Positions 10,255 to 19,556 of a stretch of DNA of 64,000 nt are shown one piece after another (within the stretch, counting starts at the first letter, position 1; the number at the start of each line of letters is the position of its first letter). The DNA comes from Bacteroidota bacterium (GTDB lineage Bacteria; Bacteroidota; Bacteroidia; Bacteroidales; Prolixibacteraceae). Position numbers and translations under genes: made by a program. The stretch is taken from assembly GCA_030684645.1 (NCBI GenBank), contig JAUXUF010000311.1, forward strand, positions 20,236 to 84,235. The letters are read 5' to 3'. The notes beneath the pieces were generated by a model. It had not been told where the DNA came from and made no database searches. It was given only the letters and a program-made list of their open reading frames with translations.

Positions 10255-11481
10255 ATGAAACGATTCTTTTCTTTTTGGACAATTGCATTCCTGGTCTTGG
10301 CTTGCACTGACGTTCAACCAAATCCGGAAGTTTCTGATTTAACCACTACCGAAAAATCAGCAAAAATTATTGCCGCCGATAACCAGTTTGGACTGGAAAT
10401 ATTTCAGAAAGTCAATGCTTCGCTTGAAGAGCTAAAGAACACAATGATCTCACCCCTAAGTGTTTCTTTGGCGCTGGCAATGGTTTACAACGGTACCGAC
10501 GGCAACACCAAGAAACAAATGGAAGACATGTTGCACAAGGCCAATCTGGCTCCTGAAGATATCAATCAAAGTTACAAAGACCTGGTTGCCGGGCTGGTCA
10601 GCCACGATCCGAAGGTGGAACTCTCGATTTCGAATGCCATTTTTTACCGGAATTCATTCAGTATCAAGAATAATTTTATCACCACCAACCAAAACTATTA
10701 TCAGGCCGAAGTTTCAGGCCTTGACTTTACAAAAACCACCGAAGCCCTGAATACAGTGAATGGCTGGGTCAATACTGCAACCAAAGGGAAAATCGATAAA
10801 ATCATTGAAGAGGTTAAACCCGAGGATATGATGTATCTGTTGAATGCCATTTATTTTAACGGCGAATGGAAATACAAGTTTGACACAAAGGAAACTACTG
10901 ATATGCCTTTCACAAAAGAAGACAAAACCGTGATCCATATTCCTACCATGACGATTGAAAATCCATTTAATACATACAGTCATCAAACCTTCGATCTGCT
11001 TGAATTGCCCTATGGAAGCGGAAAATATTCGATGCTGATCTTCCTGCCTGTTTCAGGAAAAAACGTCAATGATGTGATTTCGCTGATGACCGCTGACCAT
11101 GTAAACGACTGGAATACAAAAATGACCGGGCAAAAGAAAAGGGTATTTCTTCCGAAATTCGAGTTTAAATTTGATAACAGTTTGGTCGATGAACTGAAAG
11201 CGTTGGGAATGACCGATGCTTTCAACGATGCCAAAGCCAACCTGAGCGGTATTTCAAATGATGCCAAACTTATTATTTCGGAAGTGATGCACAAAACTTA
11301 CATCAAGGTTGATGAGCGTGGAACCGAAGCCGCGGCAGTGACCGGAATTACTGTGGGCGTCACTTCCATCGGACCTGACAATAGTTTCAGGGTTGATCAT
11401 CCGTTTGTATTTGCCATCCGCGAGAAAGACACCAAAGCCATCTTGTTTGTAGGGAAAATAATGAATCCGAACTTAAATTAG
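10255..11481 (+). CDS. serpin-family protein (lipoprotein signal)
   Basis: Lipobox LVLACTD; ISPLSVSLALAMVYNGTDGNT; hinge DERGTEAAAVTG; VDHPFVFAIRE. Confidence 0.92.
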   Translation: MKRFFSFWTIAFLVLACTDVQPNPEVSDLTTTEKSAKIIAADNQFGLEIFQKVNASLEELKNTMISPLSVSLALAMVYNGTDGNTKKQMEDMLHKANLAPEDINQSYKDLVAGLVSHDPKVELSISNAIFYRNSFSIKNNFITTNQNYYQAEVSGLDFTKTTEALNTVNGWVNTATKGKIDKIIEEVKPEDMMYLLNAIYFNGEWKYKFDTKETTDMPFTKEDKTVIHIPTMTIENPFNTYSHQTFDLLELPYGSGKYSMLIFLPVSGKNVNDVISLMTADHVNDWNTKMTGQKKRVFLPKFEFKFDNSLVDELKALGMTDAFNDAKANLSGISNDAKLIISEVMHKTYIKVDERGTEAAAVTGITVGVTSIGPDNSFRVDHPFVFAIREKDTKAILFVGKIMNPNLN

Positions 11482-11504
11482 GATTTTCCGGTTTGCTTCA
11501 CTTC

Positions 11505-11600
11505 CTCATATCGGCGTAAATTTAGCACTCAAATGTCTCATATCGGCGTAAATTTAGTACTTCAATGTCCAATATCGGCGTAAATTTGGTACTTAGGTGA
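11505..11600. repeat. three tandem ~32-bp direct repeats
   Basis: Core TATCGGCGTAAATTT starts at 11509, 11541 and 11573, exactly 32 bp apart; consensus cTcATATCGGCGTAAATTTaGtACTtcaAtGt. Confidence 0.95.
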
Positions 11601-11651
11601 TTTTATCTGGCAAAAAAAATTTAACTTTGTGCCAAATAAATATACGACGAG

Positions 11652-12902
11652 ATGATAAGAAACAGGAAAATAGCAGGCATCGTCCTGCAAAAAAGCGCTT
11701 CCAGATTCGGACGAATCATCGTGTTTACAGGTGCAAGGCAAACCGGGAAAACAACACTTGCCCGTAAACTTTTTCCGGAATACGAATACATTTCGGTTGA
11801 AGACCCAATCATGCGTAGCAAATATGCGCAACTTACTGCTCAGCAGTGGACAACTCTTTTTCCTTTTGCCATACTCGATGAGGTACAAAAAGAACCAGTC
11901 TTGATTGAAAGCATCAAGTCAGTTTACGATCAATGGCCAGAGCCTAAGTATTTACTTTTAGGTTCAAGCCAGCTTCTGTTGCTCGAAAAAGTAAAAGAAA
12001 GCCTTGCCGGACGATGTACCATTATGGAGATTTTCCCGCTTACCATACCCGAACTCCGCACCCAAAACTGGGAGGAAAAAGTCGAAGATTCACTTTTCCA
12101 GCAGCTTATTATAGGTGAAAGACAGGATGAATTTCTACCTTCATTCTTGTTCGATAAACAAATGACTGAAAAACAACAGGCATGGGATCATTATCTGAAG
12201 TTTGGAGGTTATCCGGCAGTTTCGGATACAGAACTTTCCGATGAAGAAAAATATGATTGGTTAAAAAACTATGTCCAAACGTATCTGGAACGCGATATCC
12301 GCGACCTGGCTTCATTTCGTGATTTGGAACCTTTCGTGAAACTTCAGCGATATTTGGCGATCAATACCGGGAACCTCGTCAATGTTTCGGCCATTGCTAC
12401 CCAACTAGGCTTAGGTGCAAAAACAGTAAGTCGCTATCTTCGCTACTTTGAAATTAGTTATCAGGCTGTTTCACTTCAGTCGTGGTCGGGAAACGAAACC
12501 AAACGACTGGTTAAAATGCCTAAAATCCATTATCTCGACAATGGCATTATTCAAACCATCCTTCAAAAAAGAGGTGGTATTACAGGAAATGAGTTTGAAA
12601 GTCTGGTTATCGCCGAAATCTACAAACAGACAAGGACCTTGCAGAATTCAGCTAACTTTTATCATTTACGGACCCATGACGGAAAAGAAGTAGATTTAAT
12701 TATTGAATTGCCTGAAGGATACCTTGCTTTTGAGATTAAAATGAAAGATATTGTTGGGAAACAAGACGTCAGGCACCTGATTAACCTGGCTGAAATGCTT
12801 GACAAACCATTGATCAAAGCATTCGTTTTATCAAACGATCCTCAAACTAAGTACTTTGGCGATCAAATTGTTGCTTTAAATGCAGCCTATTTTCTGGGAT
12901 AG
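11652..12902 (+). CDS. AAA+ ATPase with C-terminal DUF4143
   Basis: FTGARQTGKTTLARKLF, FAILDEVQK, YLLLGSSQLLLL, ITGNEFESLVIAEIYK, DGKEVDLIIE. Confidence 0.88.
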   Translation: MIRNRKIAGIVLQKSASRFGRIIVFTGARQTGKTTLARKLFPEYEYISVEDPIMRSKYAQLTAQQWTTLFPFAILDEVQKEPVLIESIKSVYDQWPEPKYLLLGSSQLLLLEKVKESLAGRCTIMEIFPLTIPELRTQNWEEKVEDSLFQQLIIGERQDEFLPSFLFDKQMTEKQQAWDHYLKFGGYPAVSDTELSDEEKYDWLKNYVQTYLERDIRDLASFRDLEPFVKLQRYLAINTGNLVNVSAIATQLGLGAKTVSRYLRYFEISYQAVSLQSWSGNETKRLVKMPKIHYLDNGIIQTILQKRGGITGNEFESLVIAEIYKQTRTLQNSANFYHLRTHDGKEVDLIIELPEGYLAFEIKMKDIVGKQDVRHLINLAEMLDKPLIKAFVLSNDPQTKYFGDQIVALNAAYFLG

Positions 12903-13016
12903 TTTCATTGATTCAACAAAATCCAACCAAAAAACACACTTCTTATTCAGGTTTTAATTCAAACCGCAATGAATTAGTTTAATTTTGACCAATCAAAAGC
13001 GTACTAAAATTTCAGT

Positions 13017-13739
13017 ATGTTATATTTGTCCAATGATTACATGGTTACAATGGGTATAAATTTTTCAAGTAAAACTTCCGGGATTCATAAGCTAATTTGG
13101 GAAAACAAGAATTTTCTTGTTCCATTTTTTCTGCTTTCTGCTTATTTTATAGTCCTTATAATGATATACGGCAATGCCGTTTTATTCCTTCATATCAATA
13201 GTTACAACTCCTGGCTTGCCGATCATTTGTTTCTGTATATTACCAATCTGGGCGATGGGTTCATTTCTTATGTTCTGGTTCTGATTTTACTTTTGTTTTC
13301 CTTTCGTGAAGCGCTCACGTTCTTGTCGATAACCCTGGTCATTGCGATTCTGGTCACTTTATTGAAAAGACACTTCTTTCCTGAATTTAATCGACCCGTA
13401 ATTTATTTTGAATATTTTGAGGTTTTGCGATTGGTTCCAGGTTATGATCCCCCCTTGCTTTATACTTTTCCATCTGGACATACGGCTACTTCAATCAGTG
13501 TTTTTTTGTATTTGTCTATGTTGAGCAAAAACAGCTATCTGAAATTCGGCATGTTTTGTATTGCTACTCTGATAAGCTTTTCACGGGTTTATCTTTCCGC
13601 CCATTTCCCTTTGGATGTCGTTGTAGGTTCTTATATTGCAGTTACGATAACCATTTTGGGCTTTTATTTCAGCAGACGGATTGAAGGTTCATGGATAAAC
13701 AAAAAAATTGTTTTTAAACCTAAGATTTCCATCAGATAA
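13017..13739 (+). CDS. PAP2-superfamily membrane phosphatase
   Basis: KRHFFPEFNRP, YTFPSGHTATS, SRVYLSAHFPLDVVVG; five or more TM segments. Start uncertain. Confidence 0.85.
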   Translation: MLYLSNDYMVTMGINFSSKTSGIHKLIWENKNFLVPFFLLSAYFIVLIMIYGNAVLFLHINSYNSWLADHLFLYITNLGDGFISYVLVLILLLFSFREALTFLSITLVIAILVTLLKRHFFPEFNRPVIYFEYFEVLRLVPGYDPPLLYTFPSGHTATSISVFLYLSMLSKNSYLKFGMFCIATLISFSRVYLSAHFPLDVVVGSYIAVTITILGFYFSRRIEGSWINKKIVFKPKISIR

Positions 13740-13759
13740 CGAACCATAAGATTCAAAAT

Positions 13760-15391
13760 ATGTCGATAGAAAACCGGATCAGAATATTCATTATTCTCAT
13801 AGCCCTTCTTTTGTTCTTACCTTTTAATGGATTAGTCCATTTGTTTGACTGGGATGAAATCAATTTTGCAGAATCGGCCCGTGAGATGATAACGACCGGG
13901 GATTACAGTACTGTACGAATCAATTTTATCCCTTTCTGGGAAAAACCGCCCTTTTTTATTTGGATGCAAGTGATTAGCATGCAGCTGTTTGGTATTAATG
14001 AGTTTGCCGCCCGGTTCCCGAATGCAATTTGCGGAGTGTTAAGTTTGCTGGTTTTGTTTGAAATTGGAACCGGATTAAAGAACTACAAATTTGGATTGGC
14101 CTGGACCATGGCTTATGGCGCATCGATTCTGCCTTTCTTGTATTTCAAATCAGGAATTATCGATCCCTGGTTTAACCTGTTTATTTTCTCAGCCATCTAT
14201 TTCGCGTTCAAATACCTCACTCAACGGGAAGCGAACCGAAAGGCAACTATCAATATGATTTTATCGGCTGGTATCCTTGGTTTGGCAACCCTGACGAAAG
14301 GCCCGGTGGCCATCTTGTTGTTCGGAGTTCCCATATTCCTGTTTTTACTGATCGAACGAAAATTTAAACTTTTGAAATGGGTTGATATCTTACTATTTTC
14401 TCTGGTATTATTTTTTACCGGAGGCGCCTATCACCTCTATCAGATTTTCTCTGGAAACTGGAAATTGGTCGTTGATTTTATCGATTACCAGTTGAAACTG
14501 ATGAAAACAGAAGATGCCGGACATGGTGGCAGTATCTTTTATCATCCATTGGTACTGTTTGTCGGAATGTTTCCAACTTCAATTTTGGCTTTCCGGGCTT
14601 TCTTCAATAAAAGCATTGAAAACAATGACTACCGAAAATTGATGATTGTATTATTTTGTGTTGTATTGGTAATTTTTAGTTTAATCAAAACTAAGATTGT
14701 CCATTACAGCTCATTATGCTATTTCCCTTTGAGTTACCTGGCAGCAGTTTCGATTTATGATATTTATATTAACAAGGCAACCTTAAGTAAGCTGGGGAAA
14801 ACATTTATTCTAGTGGTAGGATCAATTTGGGCCATCACTCCGGGTATCGTACAACTCGTTGCAACCAGAATCCCTGCCGATGTCCTTAAAAAATATATAA
14901 AAGATGATTTTGCCATTGCTTGTATTGATACTGCCGTTCATTGGAGCGGGTTCGAGTTTCTGATAGGGTTGGCGTTTGGAATAGGTCTGATCGTAGCTGT
15001 TTTTTACCTGAAAGGTACCAAACAAATTTTAGCCATATACGGCAGTACTGCCTTGTTCGTTTTTCTGTTCATGTTACTGTTGGTTCCCAAAATTGAAAAG
15101 TATTCACAAGGACCGGCTATCGGGTTTATTTCTGCGTTTGAAGGAAAACCTGTTTGGATTTCAACTTTGGGTTATAAAAGTTATGCTCCTTATTTCTACT
15201 CCGGAAAAACCAGTAGAGCCTGTCCCGAAGGTGATGAGGAAGAATTTTTGTTGCATGGCAAAACCGGCCGCGAAGTCTATTTTGTCGCCAAAATAACAGG
15301 AGTGCAGGAGTTTATGGATAAAAATCCTCAATTGGTTATTATTGAAAAAAAAGGTGGTTTTGTATTGATTAAACGAGTTGTCATTCAATAA
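13760..15391 (+). CDS. ArnT/PMT-like (GT39) membrane glycosyltransferase
   Basis: FDWDEINFAESAREMITTGDY...EKPPFFIWMQ; many TM helices. Confidence 0.85.
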   Translation: MSIENRIRIFIILIALLLFLPFNGLVHLFDWDEINFAESAREMITTGDYSTVRINFIPFWEKPPFFIWMQVISMQLFGINEFAARFPNAICGVLSLLVLFEIGTGLKNYKFGLAWTMAYGASILPFLYFKSGIIDPWFNLFIFSAIYFAFKYLTQREANRKATINMILSAGILGLATLTKGPVAILLFGVPIFLFLLIERKFKLLKWVDILLFSLVLFFTGGAYHLYQIFSGNWKLVVDFIDYQLKLMKTEDAGHGGSIFYHPLVLFVGMFPTSILAFRAFFNKSIENNDYRKLMIVLFCVVLVIFSLIKTKIVHYSSLCYFPLSYLAAVSIYDIYINKATLSKLGKTFILVVGSIWAITPGIVQLVATRIPADVLKKYIKDDFAIACIDTAVHWSGFEFLIGLAFGIGLIVAVFYLKGTKQILAIYGSTALFVFLFMLLLVPKIEKYSQGPAIGFISAFEGKPVWISTLGYKSYAPYFYSGKTSRACPEGDEEEFLLHGKTGREVYFVAKITGVQEFMDKNPQLVIIEKKGGFVLIKRVVIQ

Positions 15392-15541
15392 TTGGTGAAT
15401 TGGAAACAGGCCAACCCGAAACCTCTATTTCAGATACAAGTCAGTTTTTGTCTAAAACGACACCGCTTTTAAATTTCAGGGATCACAAAAGATAAATCAA
15501 TTTTTAGCGTTAATATTGTGAACTGTTAAAGAATTTAAGGA

Positions 15542-16846
15542 ATGAATAGATATAAAATTTTAGTTGGAATACTTTTTATTAGCTGTTTTATTTTGGTTTC
15601 AGAAACCGGGTTTGCCCAGATTACATCTGATGCTGATGCGGTTGTGCCAACAGAATATTCATCCGGAAGTCAGGATAAAATCCATGTTTTTTGTGGCGCC
15701 AAGGGCGATCAGAACGCTTCGTTAACAGCAACCGCACCAAACGGAGAAACCGGAAGTTTTGAATGGCTGAAATACAATTCCCTGACTGGAATTTTTGATT
15801 TTTTCTCCAGCGATTTGTCGGGCAATACCACTTCAACGATTTCGAATCTTGCAGATGGCTGTTACCGGGTACATATTACTTCCACTTCCGGAGTAAAGAC
15901 TTATACAGCCTGGGGTTTTAATAATTATATTGAAGCAAAGGCTGAGATTACGGAATCGGATTGCACTTCGTTTACCTTGAAAGGAACTATTGATCCGCTT
16001 GCAACATTGACTTATGTCGATCTGCCGACCGGGCAATCGAAGGTATTAGCTAAAGATATTCAAGTCAAATGGCTGGATGGAAATGTTGTAGTTAGTCGGG
16101 TGATTGTTTCAAAAGTATATGATCCTCCGACAAAAGATACCGGTTATACTCTTGACGTTACCGATAGGTTTGGATGTATGGTCACGGCTGAAGCCACATA
16201 CATTTCAATCGTCACCAAAGCGCTGTTTTCGGTAAGTGTTGATAAGGGAGAAGCGCCGCTGGAAGTTACTTTCAACAATGAGTCGGAGAATGGCGATCCC
16301 GGTAAATATGAATGGTTTATATTCAAAGATATAGACGAAATAAAGCGGGAGGCTTTAAAAAACCCGGGTTCGGTCATCGACAGTATTCTTGAGAAAATGA
16401 CTAATGATAGCCCGGTTTATACCTTCGAAAACTCCGGAAAATACCAGGTTAAACTGGTTTCCCAAAAAAAATCTGAATTTCATACTTGTTACGATATTGT
16501 TTATTTTAAATATATCGTTGCAGATACTTCGTTTGTTGACGCCCCCAATGTGTTTACGCCCAATGGCGATGGAGTGAATGATGAATTTATCGTCAAATTC
16601 TGGTCGATGAAAGAAATCAAAATTTCAATCTTTAATCGCTGGGGTAAATTGCTTCATGTTTGGGAAAGCAATAATGTGCTGGGTTTCGGCCCGACCATTG
16701 AATCGGTTCCTCAATCGGTTTGGGACGGGAAAGTTGGCGGTAAATATGCTACGCCAGGAGTTTATTATTATGTGGTTGAAGGTCGTGGTCGTGATAACCT
16801 GCGAAAGCGAACGAGCGGATTCTTTCATCTCTTCAGGGATAAGTAG
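15542..16846 (+). CDS. PKD-containing secreted protein with gliding-motility (CHU_C, T9SS type B) C-terminal domain
   Basis: Signal peptide; C-terminus APNVFTPNGDGVNDEFIVKF...ISIFNRWGKLLHVWE...WDGKVGGKYATPGVYYYVVEG. Confidence 0.85.
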   Translation: MNRYKILVGILFISCFILVSETGFAQITSDADAVVPTEYSSGSQDKIHVFCGAKGDQNASLTATAPNGETGSFEWLKYNSLTGIFDFFSSDLSGNTTSTISNLADGCYRVHITSTSGVKTYTAWGFNNYIEAKAEITESDCTSFTLKGTIDPLATLTYVDLPTGQSKVLAKDIQVKWLDGNVVVSRVIVSKVYDPPTKDTGYTLDVTDRFGCMVTAEATYISIVTKALFSVSVDKGEAPLEVTFNNESENGDPGKYEWFIFKDIDEIKREALKNPGSVIDSILEKMTNDSPVYTFENSGKYQVKLVSQKKSEFHTCYDIVYFKYIVADTSFVDAPNVFTPNGDGVNDEFIVKFWSMKEIKISIFNRWGKLLHVWESNNVLGFGPTIESVPQSVWDGKVGGKYATPGVYYYVVEGRGRDNLRKRTSGFFHLFRDK

Positions 16847-17007
16847 AAGATTAAATACAAACTGGCTTCTGGTAAAAGAGATGTTGGTTTTTTTTATAAC
16901 CCCGACAGGGTTAGTCAGTACGGATGGCGCATCAAAGCTTGAATTTCCATAGAAATTTTCTTTATGACTGGGCAAAATAATATCAACTTGATTTAATATT
17001 CTGGAAA

Positions 17008-18144
17008 ATGGAAATCAGCACCGTCGCTTTTTTGACATCCTCCCACTCTCCATTTGATGATCGTATTTTTTATCATCAGGCGAAATCTCTTTCCAAGATG
17101 TTTAAGGTTGTTATTATTTCGAGTACTGAGAACTTAATAACAACGATTGGAAATATTTCTATTTTAAGTGACAATAGATACGCATTAGACAAGAAAAAGA
17201 AAATCGAATTTTTCAACCAATCTTTAAGTCAATTCGAACCAGAAATAATTATCTGTTCTGAGCCCTTGCCCATACTTGCAGCTCTCAAATACAAAAAAAA
17301 TCATAAGAAAGTTAAAATTATTTATGATGTTACGGAGTGGTATCCGTCTAAAAAAAATTTGGAAGGCCTTCAGTACCATAAAAAGATTTTAACTTTTTTC
17401 AAGTTGTTAGGTTTTAATATATATACTTCATCGCATTGCGATGGATTTATCTTCGGAGAATATTACAAAAGTTTACCATTTAGATTTTTATTCTGGTTCA
17501 AAAAGCAATCTTTAATTAGTTATTATCCCGATTTGTCCTATATTAACTACCAGGAGTCAAAGCTAAAACCTGGTGAAATTTGCTTAGGTTATACCGGAAC
17601 AATAAGTGTTGAAAAAGGAATAGGGAATTTTTTTACAGTTGCAACCACATTAAAACGTAAAAAACCGGAGATTGCGGTTAAGTTGAAAATTATCGGATGG
17701 TGCTTTAATGTTACAGATAAAAATAGCTTCGACAAGTTATGTCAGGAGGCTAAAAATATTGATATTGAAATACTTGGCAAGCAAGACTTTGAAACGTTTT
17801 CAGACCAGTTGTTGGACGTTGATATCCTTTTTGATCTTCGGGATTTAGATTTTGAAAACAATCATTGTTTAGCTATTAAGGTCTTTTATTATGCAGCCTG
17901 CGGTAAACCAGTAATTTACTCAGGTATTAAAGCGATTAAGCGTGAGATTGATGTTAATAAATTTGGTTGTTTTGTAAATCCGACTGATACAGAATTGATA
18001 TCTGACTATGTGATCAACTATATTGAACATCCAGATTTATACCGTCATCACAGTCAGGTGGCGAGAAAATTGGCGGAAGAAAATTACAACTGGGAAATTA
18101 TTGAGCCTCAGTTTATAGATTTTATATCTACGTTTCAATCTTGA
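17008..18144 (+). CDS. GT4-like glycosyltransferase
   Basis: SSHSPFDDRIFYHQAKSL; LGYTGTISVEKGIGNF; IKVFYYAACGKPVIYSG. Confidence 0.75.
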   Translation: MEISTVAFLTSSHSPFDDRIFYHQAKSLSKMFKVVIISSTENLITTIGNISILSDNRYALDKKKKIEFFNQSLSQFEPEIIICSEPLPILAALKYKKNHKKVKIIYDVTEWYPSKKNLEGLQYHKKILTFFKLLGFNIYTSSHCDGFIFGEYYKSLPFRFLFWFKKQSLISYYPDLSYINYQESKLKPGEICLGYTGTISVEKGIGNFFTVATTLKRKKPEIAVKLKIIGWCFNVTDKNSFDKLCQEAKNIDIEILGKQDFETFSDQLLDVDILFDLRDLDFENNHCLAIKVFYYAACGKPVIYSGIKAIKREIDVNKFGCFVNPTDTELISDYVINYIEHPDLYRHHSQVARKLAEENYNWEIIEPQFIDFISTFQS

Positions 18145-18151
18145 AAGTCCT

Positions 18152-19408
18152 ATGTTTCTTCAAAACATCTTCAAAACCTTTCTCTCCAAAGTTCTTATAC
18201 TTTTAATAAACTTTGCAGTACTTACTTTTACAACCAATTATTTTGGGCTGGAGGGACGAGGCCTGATTTCAATAATTATGGCAGATTTGGCCATTATCGT
18301 AATCTTTAATAATATTCTGGGAGGTAACAGTATTGTTTACTTTATGAACAAGGTAGGATTGTCACGGTTAATTTTGCCTGCATTGATTTGGATCATTCTT
18401 TCAACCACAATTATTTCATTTGTCTTTTCAATTCTTCATACGCAACAAAGCTATTTTATTCTTTTGCCAATCACATTGATAACCTCCTTTCTGTCACTTA
18501 ATTTATTGATATTTATTGGAAAAGAAAAAATACAACTCTTTAATATTTTCAGTCTTCTTCCACCATTCTTATTGCTGATTTTCAATCTTGGTTTTATCTA
18601 CCTGTTCAAAAACAGAACCGTGAACGGCTATTTGTTTTGTTATTTTTTATCGCAGGCTGTTGTGTTTGTTATTAGTCTGATAATTATAAAACCTTATCTG
18701 ATAAAACACGAAATAGGAATATCGAAGGGTTTGGTAATAAAGGCATTCAGCTACGGGTGGAAAAATGAACTGAGCTCTTTTATTCAGTTTTTAAATTACA
18801 GGTTATCCTATTTTTTCATATTGTATTATCAGGACATTACTTCTGTTGGCTTATTTTCTGTTGCAATTGTTGTTTCTGAGTCTATTTGGTTGATAGCTAA
18901 AAGTATAACAACGGTACAGTATTCAAAAATCGTAAACCTCGATAATCCAAACGGTGCAATTGAACTTACAAAAAAGTCAGCCAAACTAAGTCTTTACGCA
19001 ACTCTTTTTATGCTTATTGTTTTGGCATTAATTCCTTCATGGGTTTTTGGCTTTGTCTTTGGAAAAGATTTTAGCACGATCAAGCAATTGTTGTTTTTAT
19101 TGATGCCCGGTATTCTCTCAATTGCTGTATCTAATGTTTACGGACACTATTTCGCCGCGTTAAATCAAATGAGAGTCCTAATTATAAAATCCACAATAGG
19201 ATTAGTATTTACGGTCCTGCTTTCAATCATTTTAATTCCATTGTGGAGCCTTAATGGAGCTTGTATTGTTACATCCGTTTCGTATTTAAGCTCTTCAATT
19301 TATTTGTTGATCGCCTTTTATAAAACCAGCAAAAACATTCCTGATCTAGAAATAACTGGGCTACCCGATCCGGAGTATTTAAACTATCCCGACAACTTAT
19401 CAAAGTAG
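18152..19408 (+). CDS. polysaccharide flippase (Wzx/MATE-like)
   Basis: Polytopic membrane protein: TTNYFGLEGRGLISIIM; YYQDITSVGLFSVAIVVSESIWLI. Confidence 0.75.
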   Translation: MFLQNIFKTFLSKVLILLINFAVLTFTTNYFGLEGRGLISIIMADLAIIVIFNNILGGNSIVYFMNKVGLSRLILPALIWIILSTTIISFVFSILHTQQSYFILLPITLITSFLSLNLLIFIGKEKIQLFNIFSLLPPFLLLIFNLGFIYLFKNRTVNGYLFCYFLSQAVVFVISLIIIKPYLIKHEIGISKGLVIKAFSYGWKNELSSFIQFLNYRLSYFFILYYQDITSVGLFSVAIVVSESIWLIAKSITTVQYSKIVNLDNPNGAIELTKKSAKLSLYATLFMLIVLALIPSWVFGFVFGKDFSTIKQLLFLLMPGILSIAVSNVYGHYFAALNQMRVLIIKSTIGLVFTVLLSIILIPLWSLNGACIVTSVSYLSSSIYLLIAFYKTSKNIPDLEITGLPDPEYLNYPDNLSK

Positions 19409-19489
19409 TTTGATCCTGAATGAGTTCATAGGAAACAGGTAGTTAATAAGAATCAAATGTTTCTTTGCCTTGGTTGCTCCAAAAAACAG

Positions 19490-19517
19490 AAAACCCGGGT
19501 GGCATTCCCGGGGTTTC
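19490..19517. terminator. terminator-like hairpin between convergent genes
   Basis: aaacccgggtggcattcccggggttt. Confidence 0.6.
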
Positions 19518-19556
19518 GTTTTAGTAAAAGAATAGGCATCAGATAGAACTAGGTAT

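Noticed and set aside
11505-11600. CRISPR-like array from three regularly spaced repeats
   Set aside because: Period is 32 bp and nearly the whole unit is conserved, so there are no distinct spacers, and no cas genes are present.
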